DNA of 64,000 bases from WRAV01 sp050950205. GTDB taxonomy: Bacteria; Bacillota; Clostridia; Oscillospirales; Ruminococcaceae. Positions 47,378-55,964 of this stretch are shown piece by piece; position 1 is the stretch's first letter; every line of letters starts with the position of its first letter. The stretch lies in NCBI GenBank assembly GCA_050950205.1, contig JBMNHF010000021.1, positions 24,534-88,533 on the forward strand, written 5' to 3'. The notes under the pieces are model-generated. The model was not told the origin of the DNA. It saw nothing but the letters and a program-made list of their open reading frames with translations, and searched no databases. The translations under genes and the position numbers were made by a program.

Positions 47378-47620
47378 TAGTGCTATGAAGGTTCTTTCGA
47401 GATGCAAGCAAAAATTTCCTATCCCATGATTGCAGGGCCTTGAAACACGGCAGCAACTGATGCCGGGCTGCCATGATATTAGTGTGAGGAGAACCCCTAA
47501 AATATTGCATGGGAGGGGAATAAAATAGCAGAGGGAGTAAATAATAGCAAGTGTGCTCCCAAAAACCGACGTAACACGCTGATTTTGGATGACTTTTTTC
47601 TTTCCACCACTCTAAGAAGG
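47378..47620 (+). other. long untranslated leader of spoVT
   Basis: About 240 bases with no convincing reading frame. It contains a hairpin with GGCAGC and GCTGCC arms around 47446-47472. No T run follows, so it is not an obvious terminator. It may be a regulatory leader, or a second promoter for spoVT may lie nearer the gene. Confidence 0.35.
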
Positions 47621-47633
47621 AGGAACTTCCCAT

Positions 47634-48176
47634 ATGAAAGCCACCGGAATCGTCAGAAGAATCGACGACCTGGGCCGAGTTGTCATCCCCAAGGAAATTC
47701 GCAGAACCATGCGGATCCGCGAGGGTGACCCACTTGAAATTTTTACAGATAACGACGGCGAAGTGATCTTTAAAAAATATTCGCCCCTTGGAGAGCTGGG
47801 TATCTTTGCCGTGCAATACGCCGAGGTTCTTCATAAAACAAGCGGTTACGCCGTAGTGGTCTGCGATCGGGACCATGTTATCGCAGTGGCGGGTATTCCC
47901 AAAAAGGAATTGCTGGAACGCCGTGTTTCTTCCGTTCTGGAAGACTATATGGATCAGCGCAAGCCCTTCCACTATGTCAGCACCGATTCTCCTCGCATCC
48001 AGCCTGTGGAAGGGGTAGATCGCTTTGCCATATCCGGCGCTCCCATCATCACCAGCGGAGACGTTTGCGGCTCCATTATGTTGCTGGGCGAAAGCCCCGA
48101 TACCCTGGCCGGAGACACCGAGATCAAGCTGATCAGCACCGCTGCCGCCTTTTTGGGCAAACAGATGGAAGAGTAG
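47634..48176 (+). CDS. spoVT: stage V sporulation protein T
   Basis: A 180-residue transcription factor of the AbrB family that tunes forespore sigma-G genes. The N-terminal AbrB swapped-hairpin domain is MKATGIVRRIDDLGRVVIPK (1-50), ending FKKYSPLGEL. The C-terminal GAF-like domain (about 60-180) includes YAVVVCDRDHVIAVAG. The length and sequence are typical. Its presence shows the organism descends from spore formers. Start ATG 47634, with GAAGGAGG 9 bases upstream. Confidence 0.95.
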   Translation: MKATGIVRRIDDLGRVVIPKEIRRTMRIREGDPLEIFTDNDGEVIFKKYSPLGELGIFAVQYAEVLHKTSGYAVVVCDRDHVIAVAGIPKKELLERRVSSVLEDYMDQRKPFHYVSTDSPRIQPVEGVDRFAISGAPIITSGDVCGSIMLLGESPDTLAGDTEIKLISTAAAFLGKQMEE

Positions 48177-48189
48177 TTGTTCTTATCAT

Positions 48190-48232
48190 CCGGACAAATT
48201 GCGTCCGGCACTGTCTATTATGATGGTGCCGG
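48190..48232 (+). terminator. overlapping hairpins after spoVT
   Basis: CCGGAC/GTCCGG (48190-48208) and CCGGCAC/GTGCCGG (48205-48232) share bases and cannot form together. The second is followed by TATTTCATTTTA. They are a likely terminator of spoVT. Confidence 0.5.
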
Positions 48233-48323
48233 GCTATTTCATTTTATGTGAGTTGCAACTGCCCTATGCCCTGTCTGAAAGAAGCGTGCGCAACGACAGA
48301 TAACGGCTTTGCCCCGATAACCC

Positions 48324-48352
48324 TTGTGTTGCTCCACAAAATGGAGTACAAT
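48324..48352 (+). promoter_or_regulatory. promoter of the capA-like gene
   Basis: TTGTGT (48324-48329), a 17-base spacer and TACAAT (48347-48352), with the start near 48359 and the ATG 25 bases later. Confidence 0.65.
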
Positions 48353-48383
48353 TTGAGGGATGACAACGAACAGGAGAACGCAT

Positions 48384-49679
48384 ATGCACACATTAACTGG
48401 CAAGGGCTGGATTTTTCTTTTGCTGGCGGTGGTGATGCTCTTTGGCTGTCAACCCCGCTACCGGCCGGATATCTCCCACTCCACCCCGGAAGCTTCTTCT
48501 TCTGCCGCAGAGCCTCAGGTCGTCTCTTTGCCCGAAGAACCTCTCCCTCCCCCATTGCCGGAGCCGGAGCAGCCCCGCCGACTGACCTTGGTGGCGGTGG
48601 GAGATTTGATGGCCCACTGGGATCAGATAGAGGATGCTCTCACCCCCGAGGGGGATTACGACTTCACCCACTCCTTCGAGGCGGTGAAGGAGGATTTGTC
48701 CCAGGGCTACACCTTGGGGAATTTGGAGACCGTCTTTGGAGGAGAAGCGCTGGGTTACAGCAGTTACCCCCGCTTTTCCACCCCCGATGCCTACGGCAAA
48801 GCCTTAAAAGAAGCAGGGTTTGATTTTGTTTCCACCTGCAACAACCACAGTCTGGACCGGGATGCCTTTGGGGTGTTGCGCACCTTGGAGGTGTTGGATT
48901 CCATCGGTCTTGCCCATACCGGCAGCTACGCCTCCAAAGAGGATGCACAGAACATTACCATCGTGGAAGCGCAGGGAATGAAAATCGCTATCTTAGCCTT
49001 TACCTTCAGCACCAACGGCATTCCCCTGCCCAAGGATGCTCCCTGGATGGTCAATATGCTCACCACCGAAAAGATGGTCTCCGACTTTCAAAAGGCCCGT
49101 GCTCTCAACCCCGATTTGATTGTTGCCATGCCCCATATGGGCAACGAGTACGAAACCTACACCCGAGATGTGTTTTTGGATTGGATGGATTTGATGCTCT
49201 ACCACGGGGCGGACTTGGTACTGGCCAGCCATCCCCATGTACTGCAACCCATGATGATGCGGGAACTGACCGACGTGGAAGGCGTTACACGGCAAGGGTT
49301 CATCATCGCTTCCTTGGGGAATTTTATCTCGGTGCAGCGGGAGGAACCCCGGGATATGAGCATCATCCTCAAAATCGACCTTTCCCAGCAGGAAGGGCAG
49401 CGCCCGGTGATTGAGTCGGTCCGGTTTGTCCCCATTTGGGTCAGCTACCGGGACAATACCGGCAACGTCAACATCCGGGTGGTGCCGGTGGGAGACGCTC
49501 TCAAGGGCCTTGAGGGGGACAACCCCTTGGGCCTCAACCCTTGGGATGCCGATCGGCTCAAGCGGGCCAACCGGGACATTGTCTCCCTCTTTTTGGGGGA
49601 AAGCGCAATCCCGGAGAAGGTGGAGCGGGAATATGTATTTTATCAGCGCCACCCTCCTGCAGCGCAAGAATCGGCCTGA
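48384..49679 (+). CDS. CapA/PgsA-like metallophosphatase lipoprotein
   Basis: 431 residues. A signal peptide with lipobox LFGC (Cys near 22) and a Ser/Pro-rich linker are followed by the PGA_cap/CapA calcineurin-like domain. The metal motifs are AVGDLMAH (near 75), GNLETVF (near 112), CNNHSLD (near 152), MPHMGNEYE (near 250) and ASHPHVLQ (near 285). Relatives take part in poly-gamma-glutamate or capsule synthesis, but stand-alone copies are often of unknown role. No pgsBC or capBC genes are nearby. Start ATG 48384, with CAGGAG 8 bases before. Confidence 0.9.
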   Translation: MHTLTGKGWIFLLLAVVMLFGCQPRYRPDISHSTPEASSSAAEPQVVSLPEEPLPPPLPEPEQPRRLTLVAVGDLMAHWDQIEDALTPEGDYDFTHSFEAVKEDLSQGYTLGNLETVFGGEALGYSSYPRFSTPDAYGKALKEAGFDFVSTCNNHSLDRDAFGVLRTLEVLDSIGLAHTGSYASKEDAQNITIVEAQGMKIAILAFTFSTNGIPLPKDAPWMVNMLTTEKMVSDFQKARALNPDLIVAMPHMGNEYETYTRDVFLDWMDLMLYHGADLVLASHPHVLQPMMMRELTDVEGVTRQGFIIASLGNFISVQREEPRDMSIILKIDLSQQEGQRPVIESVRFVPIWVSYRDNTGNVNIRVVPVGDALKGLEGDNPLGLNPWDADRLKRANRDIVSLFLGESAIPEKVEREYVFYQRHPPAAQESA

Positions 49680-49825
49680 ATGCAATTTAGAGCAAAGGCA
49701 GACAAAGGCTCAAGCCAAAGGGACTGAAGCAGCGCTCGATCCTACATAGTCAGCTTTCTCCCAACGGTTAGAGATTAGAGCAGCCTCCATCCTTGGAGGA
49801 TTATACCTACAAATTTAAAAAGGCA

Positions 49826-49855
49826 GCGTGGAAAGAGGGGTTCCTCTATCCACGC
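49826..49855. terminator. bidirectional terminator between the capA-like gene and hflC
   Basis: GCGTGGA and TCCACGC arms, with AGAGG/CCTCT inside, flanked by AAAAA on the left and TTCTTTTT on the right. It serves both convergent genes. Confidence 0.8.
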
Positions 49856-49877
49856 TTCTTTTTATCTCATTGGCTGA

Positions 49878-50840
49878 TCAGTTGGTGTAAAAAATCTGAG
49901 CCAAAGGAGAATCCTTATCCAAAATGAGGGTGGTTTCCCCTTCCTTCAGAGAGGTCTTGGCAGCTTCCAACGCCCGATAAAAGGCGTAAAACTCCGCCTT
50001 ATCCGGATCGTTGTAGGCTTCGGCCAGAATCTCCATATACTGGCGCTCTCCTTCGGCAATGATTTCGGCAGCCTGCGCATTGGCGTTGGAAACCAAGATG
50101 TTTACCTTTTTATCGGTCTCGTTTTTAATCATCCGGTATTCTTCTTCCCCTTCCGCCTGATACTGGGCGGCGATGTTGTTCCGTTCAGAAATCATACGGG
50201 CATAAACCGCCTCTTTGTTGTCATCAGGCAGATCCAGGTGCTTGGTCTCAATGGCTACCATCTCCAGGCCATAATCGTCCAGCGCTCCTCCCAGATTGTC
50301 AAAAATCTGCTCGGCCAGCGTGTCCCGTCCGCTGATGATATCGGTCTGGGGCAGGCGGCTGATGACGTTTTTAAGGGAGTTGTAGGAGTTGTTGCCGATA
50401 AAAGATTCCGCTTGGCTGATGGAGCCGGAGGCTTGACGGATAAACTTGATGGGGTCGCTGACTCTCCACAGAACAAAGCTATCGGCCACCATGGTCTTTT
50501 TGTCCTGGGTAATGACGTCGGAAATAGCCATATCGTAATGCCGAATATCCTTGGGTACCCAGGAAACGGTCTGCACAAAGGGAAGTTTAAAGGAAACCCC
50601 CGGCTGGGTGGTGATGCTTTTTACCTCTCCAAACTGTTTGATGACCACATACTCGTTGGGCATGGTAATCACAATGATCTGAGAAAGAAGCAGGCCCACC
50701 AAAACCAGAATGCCCAAAACCATCAGGCGGCGGGTGATTCCCTTCCAGAGCAGCTTCATGGCCTCGGTGGCTTCTCCGTCGGGAACAGTGTCGGGTTGGG
50801 GCTTTTGTCCCCCCGTAAATTTATTAAAATCAAATAGCAT
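49878..50840 (-). CDS. hflC: HflC-like SPFH/band 7 membrane protein
   Basis: A 320-residue SPFH protein. A cytosolic N-terminus is followed by one membrane helix (LMVLGILVLVGLLLSQIIVI, about 40-60), the SPFH domain (NEYVVIKQFGEVKSI, TQPGVSFKLPFVQTV) and a coiled-coil region. RNNIAAQYQAEGEEEYRMIK is typical of HflC. In Escherichia coli HflK and HflC form a cage around FtsH protease and restrain it. It is 15 bases downstream of the hflK-like gene. Confidence 0.88.
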   Translation of the reverse strand: MLFDFNKFTGGQKPQPDTVPDGEATEAMKLLWKGITRRLMVLGILVLVGLLLSQIIVITMPNEYVVIKQFGEVKSITTQPGVSFKLPFVQTVSWVPKDIRHYDMAISDVITQDKKTMVADSFVLWRVSDPIKFIRQASGSISQAESFIGNNSYNSLKNVISRLPQTDIISGRDTLAEQIFDNLGGALDDYGLEMVAIETKHLDLPDDNKEAVYARMISERNNIAAQYQAEGEEEYRMIKNETDKKVNILVSNANAQAAEIIAEGERQYMEILAEAYNDPDKAEFYAFYRALEAAKTSLKEGETTLILDKDSPLAQIFYTN

Positions 50841-50855
50841 AGTCTTTTTCCTCCC

Positions 50856-51770
50856 TTAATTCAAAAAAGGTTCCAAAGGCAAAATCTTGCTGGTGGATCC
50901 TGACGAGCTGTCGATGACTACCTTGAGACCGGGCAACACATCCTCCATGGTCTCGTAGAACATCCGCCGCCGGGTCATTAAGGGATTCTTTGCATATTCT
51001 TCATACATGGAGTTAAAAACTGCCACCTGCGCCTTGGCCTCGTTGATCCGCACCTGACGCTTGGTTTCCGCCTCCTTGAGGGTGGCGTCCACCTGAGCGC
51101 GGGCCGCCGGAAGTTGCTCGCTCTCGTACTTTTTCGCCTCGTTAATCCGGGTTTCCTTCCCCTGCTTGGCGGTTTCTACATTTTTAAAGGCATCCTTGAC
51201 AATGTCGGTGGGGGGCTCGGAATCCTGAATGGTAATGTTAATCAGCTGCAGGCCAATGTCCTCTTTCTCCATGCGCTCCGTCAGCTTTTCCCGAATCTCC
51301 GCCTGAATTTCGTTTTTTCCGGTGGTAATCACCTCATCCACTCCATGCAGGCCAATGGTATCCCGTATATAGGAAAGAGCCATGTTGCGGAAAATGCCCT
51401 CGGGGTTGTCGGAGGCAAACAAATAGCGCTCGGGGTTGCTCACCTTGTACTCCACAAAAAAATCCACGTTGACAAAATTGTAATCGGAGGTAATCATCAT
51501 CGATTCGGAGGTGATGCTGGTGTTATCGTCGGTATAACCGATATTCAGCCCCTTCACCGCCATGGAAACCGGCACCACCCGCTGCACAAAGGGAATTTTA
51601 AAGTGAATGCCGGGGGTGGATACAATCTTGGCATTCCCCATGGTAATCACCACGGCCTGTTCTTGTTCCTGAACCAAAAAGTAGCTGTTGCTTCCCAGCA
51701 AAATCAGCAACAGAACAACCACCGCTACGTTGAGTGCAAAAAAGAATCGCTTGACTGACTTGATGGTCAT
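50856..51770 (-). CDS. hflK: HflK-like SPFH/band 7 membrane protein
   Basis: 304 residues with one N-terminal membrane helix (FALNVAVVVLLLILLGSNSY) and an SPFH domain (EQEQAVVITMGNAKIVSTPG, about 35-200). A coiled coil of Ala/Glu/Lys/Gln repeats follows (about 200-265). TIQDSEPPTDIVKDAFKNVE is close to the HflK signature. It lacks the glycine-rich N-terminal region of proteobacterial HflK. It is the first gene of the hflKC pair. Start ATG 51770, with AAGGAG 8 bases before. Confidence 0.87.
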   Translation of the reverse strand: MTIKSVKRFFFALNVAVVVLLLILLGSNSYFLVQEQEQAVVITMGNAKIVSTPGIHFKIPFVQRVVPVSMAVKGLNIGYTDDNTSITSESMMITSDYNFVNVDFFVEYKVSNPERYLFASDNPEGIFRNMALSYIRDTIGLHGVDEVITTGKNEIQAEIREKLTERMEKEDIGLQLINITIQDSEPPTDIVKDAFKNVETAKQGKETRINEAKKYESEQLPAARAQVDATLKEAETKRQVRINEAKAQVAVFNSMYEEYAKNPLMTRRRMFYETMEDVLPGLKVVIDSSSGSTSKILPLEPFLN

Positions 51771-51802
51771 GGGTTGTCTCCTTCATGATAGATTTGTAAG
51801 TA

Positions 51803-51821
51803 GTCTAACATTTTTTTAGAC
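51803..51821. promoter_or_regulatory. inverted repeat in the hflKC promoter region
   Basis: GTCTAA, 7 bases, TTAGAC form a perfect inverted repeat. On the minus strand a TTGTCA lies just upstream, with TAGACT 17 bases away, overlapping one arm. It could be an operator for hflKC. The evidence is limited to symmetry and position. Confidence 0.35.
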
Positions 51822-51963
51822 AGGTGACAAGTATTTTTCTTGTTTGGAAGATCAGGGGATCCCGGCCTTGCGAGCAAAAATCGCCCACCATTCCTTGTCA
51901 AATTTCTTCCGGGTATAAACTGTATCTTATCCTCAACAATAGGATGAGAAGGGAGTGGATACC

Positions 51964-52365
51964 GTGAAACAAATCATTCCTGAAATTTATGTAAAAAACT
52001 GCAAAGAGGCCTTGAGCTTTTATCAGGATTTGTTTGGAGGGAAGATTAAAAATCTTCAGATGAGCGATGATCTGCCTCTATTTCAGGATCAACCGGGCAA
52101 GGTGGTTCACTCGGAGCTTCATGTCAACAGCCGCTGCATCTTTTACTTTGTGGATATTTTTGATCCAAAGCGAAAAGATGTCGGCAATATGACTTTGATG
52201 CTTCACATGGACAGCATGGAGGAACTCAACCGGGTTTACGAAAAACTGCAAAAAAACGGCACGGTGGGAATGCCTTTGCAGGAGACGTTCTGGGGTGCGT
52301 GGCACGCCATCATCACCGATAAATACGGCGCTCCCTGGGCGCTGAACTACACTCCCAAGCAATAG
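51964..52365 (+). CDS. VOC-family (PhnB/glyoxalase-like) protein
   Basis: A 133-residue protein with the two beta-alpha-beta-beta-beta units of the VOC fold: QIIPEIYVKNCKEALSFYQD and LFGGKIKNLQMSDD at the front, WGAWHAIITDKYGAPWALN at the end. It resembles PhnB-like proteins, most of unknown substrate. I prefer GTG 51964, with AGAAGGGAG 8 bases upstream; a GTG three codons earlier lies within the ribosome site. The stop codon is inside the terminator stem. It is a single-gene unit. Confidence 0.88.
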   Translation: MKQIIPEIYVKNCKEALSFYQDLFGGKIKNLQMSDDLPLFQDQPGKVVHSELHVNSRCIFYFVDIFDPKRKDVGNMTLMLHMDSMEELNRVYEKLQKNGTVGMPLQETFWGAWHAIITDKYGAPWALNYTPKQ

Positions 52366-52402
52366 ACATCCCCCGGCTTAACCGGGGGATGTCTATTGCT
52401 TG
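52356..52402 (+). terminator. terminator overlapping the VOC gene stop
   Basis: Perfect 21-base arms (52356-52376 and 52382-52402) with loop CTTAA. The last two sense codons and the TAG of the VOC gene lie in the left arm. The T run afterwards is short, but the stem is extremely stable. Confidence 0.75.
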
Positions 52403-52460
52403 TTCGGGCCAGCGGCGATGCGCCGGATGTTAAGGGCAGATCACCGCCCAAAGCACGCTG

Positions 52461-53477
52461 CTATACCCGAATTTCCTGCCGCATAAAGCAGATGTAGGAT
52501 GCCGCAAAGCTTGCCAGCATCAAAGCGATCAGACCCACCAAATGGGGCCAGATCAGCAGCAGGCTTTGTCCAAGGGGCAGATAGCCTACAATGGCGCCGG
52601 AAAGCTGAGCGGTGGTGACAATGCCGATGGAGCGCACCCCCGGATCCAGAATGGTGGAGATGGCCTCACCAAAGAGATAGTAGGGGGAGATGCGGTTGAG
52701 CACCAAATTGCAGGTATAGTTGCCCATCATATTGCCGGCGGCCTGAATCAGGTCATTGACCGGGAACAGAGCATCTGCCACCGCTTTTGCCAACAGGTTC
52801 ATAAAAAAGGCAAAAAAGATCCAAATGGCGATGCCTGCCAGGGCCGAAGTGGCGGCGTGTCTGCACAACACGGAAAAGAAGATGGCAAGCCCCAGCCAAA
52901 AATTGATGTAGACGACGGAGAAGAGCAAAAACACCAGGACACGCACCACTTCTTCTCCGCTGAACATAAGTCCGGTGCGCAGCAGGCTCGCTCCGCAAAA
53001 AAACAGTCCGATGGAAAACACAAGGATGGTCACTGCGGTAGCACCTGCCAAAAACTTTCCGTTGATGACGGCATCCCGGTAGATGGGCTGGGCCACCAAT
53101 CGGTTCAGAGTTCCTTGGGAGCGCTCCCGGTTGATGGCATCAAACCCCAGAGTCAGCCCCACCAAAGGGCCTAAAAATCCAAGGAAGGATGCAAAGGAGG
53201 GAATGGAACTGCTACTGGTGGTAAACAGCTTTAAAAAGAGAAAGGTTTTGTTTTCTGCCGCCAGGTTTTGAATGCCGCCCATGGCGCCAATAAAACTGAC
53301 TGCACTGGTCACCGCCAGCAGGGAGAAGATCAGCAAAAATCGGGGACTGTTCAAATGGTCCGCCAGCTCCTTGCGGTAAAGTGCTGCCATTCCCACCCTT
53401 TGCGGAGAGCTATCCTTTTCGGCGCCCCATCCTTTGAAGAATATTCCCAGTTTTTCGAGCACCGCTTTCCCTTCCAT
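52461..53477 (-). CDS. ABC-2 type transporter permease
   Basis: A 338-residue membrane protein with about six helices. It starts at ATG 53477, with AGGTGAG before it, 68 bases inside the end of the ATPase gene. LYRKELADHLNSPRFLLIFS is the usual cytosolic lead-in of ABC-2/NosY-like permeases, and FDAINRERSQGTLNRLVAQP is the coupling loop. This family exports drugs, lipids or cell-surface polymers, or helps assemble copper enzymes (NosFY); nothing here points to nitrous oxide reductase. Confidence 0.9.
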   Translation of the reverse strand: MEGKAVLEKLGIFFKGWGAEKDSSPQRVGMAALYRKELADHLNSPRFLLIFSLLAVTSAVSFIGAMGGIQNLAAENKTFLFLKLFTTSSSSIPSFASFLGFLGPLVGLTLGFDAINRERSQGTLNRLVAQPIYRDAVINGKFLAGATAVTILVFSIGLFFCGASLLRTGLMFSGEEVVRVLVFLLFSVVYINFWLGLAIFFSVLCRHAATSALAGIAIWIFFAFFMNLLAKAVADALFPVNDLIQAAGNMMGNYTCNLVLNRISPYYLFGEAISTILDPGVRSIGIVTTAQLSGAIVGYLPLGQSLLLIWPHLVGLIALMLASFAASYICFMRQEIRV

Positions 53478-54426
53478 GTTGCTCACCTGCCTTTTCAAAA
53501 TAGCGGCGGTAAATTTCATCCAAGTCGCCTCCCCGATGCCGCAGATACTGCAAAGTGTAGCCCTGTTCTGCCGCCATCCGGGTTACGCTGCCCCGAATAT
53601 CCTGCAAGGAGTGAACGAGGAAGCGTTCATTTTCTCTTGTGACTTCTTCCACACCAGCAATGGATTTCAGCAGGGTTTCCAGCCGGTCATCGCCGGGGGA
53701 TGCTTCCAGCTCCAGGGTATAGCCGGATTCCGCCTGAAGTTGGTTGCTCAAATCTTTGATTCCTCCGCAGGCAATCAGCTTGCCTTTGACAAAAATCCCT
53801 ACCCGGTCGCACACCTGTTGCACCTGATAAAGCTGGTGGGAGGAGATCAAAACGGTGCGACCGTCCTGTTCGGAAAGTTCCCGAATAATCTGCAACAGTT
53901 CCCACATACCTTCGGGGTCAATGCCCAGAGTCGGCTCGTCCATGATGATGACGGAGGGATCCTTGATCAGAACATCGGCAATTCCAAGGCGCTGCTTCAT
54001 GCCCCGGGAGTAGGTTCCCGCTTTCCGGTCGGCAGCCTGTGTCATCCCCACCCGTTCCAACAGCTGATCGATCCGCTGTTCCAGCTGGGGGCCCCCCATG
54101 CCGTTGAGCTGACCGGTAAAGCGAAGATTTTCCCGGCCGGTCATGTCGCCATAAAAGCCAACGTTATCGGGCAGATACCCCACCAGCTTTTTAACAGCTA
54201 TGGGCTCTCTGGTGCAGTTGTGACCCTGTATGTATGCAGTTCCTGCGGTGGGTTCGGACAGCCCCAACAGCATCAGGGTTGTGGTGGTTTTGCCGGCTCC
54301 GTTGGGCCCCAACAGGCCGAACACTTCCCCCTGCCGGATGTTGAGATCCAGACAGTCCACCGCCACAATGTCGCCATAACGCTTGGTAAGTTCCCGGGTT
54401 TCGATGATGGTTTTGGCCTGTGTCAT
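53410..54426 (-). CDS. ABC-2 type transporter ATP-binding protein
   Basis: 338 residues from ATG 54426. Walker A GPNGAGKTTTTLML near 43, YLPDNVGFYGDMTGRENLRF, signature YSRGMKQRLGIADVLI, Walker B VIIMDEPTLGIDPEG and the H-loop SSHQ are present. It carries a C-terminal regulatory region (about 230-310) as in drug/Na+ exporter ATPases. It starts 2 bases after the NEW3-like gene stops and overlaps the permease gene by 68 bases, so translation is tightly linked. Confidence 0.93.
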   Translation of the reverse strand: MTQAKTIIETRELTKRYGDIVAVDCLDLNIRQGEVFGLLGPNGAGKTTTTLMLLGLSEPTAGTAYIQGHNCTREPIAVKKLVGYLPDNVGFYGDMTGRENLRFTGQLNGMGGPQLEQRIDQLLERVGMTQAADRKAGTYSRGMKQRLGIADVLIKDPSVIIMDEPTLGIDPEGMWELLQIIRELSEQDGRTVLISSHQLYQVQQVCDRVGIFVKGKLIACGGIKDLSNQLQAESGYTLELEASPGDDRLETLLKSIAGVEEVTRENERFLVHSLQDIRGSVTRMAAEQGYTLQYLRHRGGDLDEIYRRYFEKAGEQHGRESGARKTGNILQRMGRRKG

Positions 54427-54428
54427 GG

Positions 54429-55616
54429 TTATCGTCTCCCATACTTGCGGAAAATCGCCGCCAGGCCGGCTGCCATTGCAAGAATGAGGACAACCCCTAC
54501 CACACCCCAAGCCGTTCGGGTTTTTACCGATACCCGGAATTCCGCCTTATCCGAAGCTTCGGAGCTGCTGGCGGTAATCACCGTAATATAGTCCCCTGCC
54601 ATGGCATCGGAGCTGGGTGTGATGTAAGCGGTAACCTCCTTGGTTGCGCCAACTTCCAGCATATCGATGGTGGAGGTGTCAAAGCGGACGTTCCAGTTGG
54701 TGGGCGCTGCGGAAGTTAAGTTCACATTCTGCAGGTCGGTGCTGCCGGTATTGGTGATGCTCAGGGTAATGGGAGTTTCTTTTTCGGCATAGGCCTCGGC
54801 GCTGAGCCGACCGCTGGGGGTAGATAAATCCAAACTGTAGGAGCCGGTGATGATCACCGTCAGTTCGGTGGACAGATTTTCTCTGGCGGAAACCGCCGCA
54901 CAGGGAATCTTGTAGGTTCCGGCCTTTACGCTGGCCGGCGGAGTCACGGTAACGGTGATTGCGGTACTGCTACCTGCATCCACCGACAGACTGGCCACCT
55001 GGCTGCTGGCACCGGAGGGTTTAAAGCCAACCTGCCACCCTTCGGGGGGCTGTGCAGTCAGGCTGTAGGACTGCTCTTCCAGTCCGTTGTTGGCCAAGGT
55101 GGTGCTAAAGTTAAAGGAGGCGCTGGAAGCTCCCTGCAGTTCGGGATACTGGGCGGTAAACTTGCCCTCGCCGCTTTCCATCTCACTGACATTTAACTGA
55201 AGCTCCAACGTATCGGAAAGCCCGGTATTGGATAAAGCCTTCAGCACCACCGGATAAGAGCCCTCTGCCGCATCGGAGGGAATGGACAGGGAAAAGGTTG
55301 CCGTAGCGGCGGACTTTCCGGGTTTTACGGCAATGCGGCTGATCTGATTGCCCCCTCCCTTAAAGTAACCGTTCCAACCTTCGGGAATGGACTCTACACT
55401 CAGGTCTGCAAAATAAGTGGCTCCGCTGTCATTGTCAAAGCTAATGGAGAAGCTGACCGAATCTCCTCCTTTGACAATGATTCCGGGATAGTCGGTGCTC
55501 ATTTCCAGACCTCCCGCCCCAAATGCGGGGATACTGCTGACGCAGAGAAGCAAAGCGGTTAGGACAGTACCCACGACCAAGCGAATGGATTTTGCCTGCT
55601 TGTGGATATGGCTCAT
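54429..55616 (-). CDS. membrane-anchored NEW3/CARDB-like beta-sandwich protein
   Basis: 395 residues. A signal peptide (LVVGTVLTALLLCVSSIPAF) is followed by three Ig-like repeats of about 110 residues, each with a Gly/Trp segment: SIPEGWNGYFKGG (near 75), AQPPEGWQVGFKPS (near 175) and SAAPTNWNVRFDTS (near 285). These are NEW3 (alpha-galactosidase-associated) type repeats. A C-terminal membrane helix (WGVVGVVLILAMAAGLAAIF) and a basic tail follow. As first gene of the ABC-2 unit it is probably an extracellular partner or substrate receptor of the transporter; the function is unproven. Confidence 0.8.
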   Translation of the reverse strand: MSHIHKQAKSIRLVVGTVLTALLLCVSSIPAFGAGGLEMSTDYPGIIVKGGDSVSFSISFDNDSGATYFADLSVESIPEGWNGYFKGGGNQISRIAVKPGKSAATATFSLSIPSDAAEGSYPVVLKALSNTGLSDTLELQLNVSEMESGEGKFTAQYPELQGASSASFNFSTTLANNGLEEQSYSLTAQPPEGWQVGFKPSGASSQVASLSVDAGSSTAITVTVTPPASVKAGTYKIPCAAVSARENLSTELTVIITGSYSLDLSTPSGRLSAEAYAEKETPITLSITNTGSTDLQNVNLTSAAPTNWNVRFDTSTIDMLEVGATKEVTAYITPSSDAMAGDYITVITASSSEASDKAEFRVSVKTRTAWGVVGVVLILAMAAGLAAIFRKYGRR

Positions 55617-55888
55617 GTAGGAACACTCCTTTTGTCAATTTAGGCTTACTTTCAAATAAAAAAATAGCGCAAGAACTTTAAAAAATTCTGAAGTCTTTAT
55701 GAAATAGATGTTAAAAACCCACAATTTTGGAAAATATGAATTGCATATCTCCCCCGAGTGGCGGTAACTCCGCAATGGTTTCTTCCTGCCAGCAGGCCCA
55801 GTTTACCAGCATCAGCCGATGCAGTGTGTCTAATCACACAGAAAAACTCCCCTATGCAAATCAAGCCAAAGGGGAGCTATCATCCAAA
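55617..55888. other. intergenic region upstream of the ABC-2 operon
   Basis: No gene was found in these 272 bases. The ABC-2 promoter should lie within 55640-55720 on the minus strand, where only weak boxes occur. A CTCCCC/GGGGAG stem-loop lies near 55847-55876, just before the argH terminator. Confidence 0.35.
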
Positions 55889-55918
55889 AGAGGCTTGACC
55901 CTTTCCGGTCAAGCCTCT
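55889..55918 (-). terminator. rho-independent terminator of argH
   Basis: On the minus strand, AGAGGCTTGACC, a 6-base loop and GGTCAAGCCTCT form a perfect 12-base stem followed by TTTTGG, 47 bases after the argH stop. Confidence 0.85.
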
Positions 55919-55964
55919 CTGCCTATCATTTCAAACTGGTTCTGATGAGAAACTGGCTGCTTTT

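Noticed and set aside
48384..49679. Poly-gamma-glutamate synthesis locus
   Set aside because: Only the CapA/PgsA-like protein is present; the ligase and membrane partners (capB/capC) are not nearby.
52461..55616. Nos-type copper assembly operon
   Set aside because: The ABC-2 pair resembles NosF/NosY, but there is no NosD, NosL or NosZ, and the first gene is a NEW3-repeat protein.
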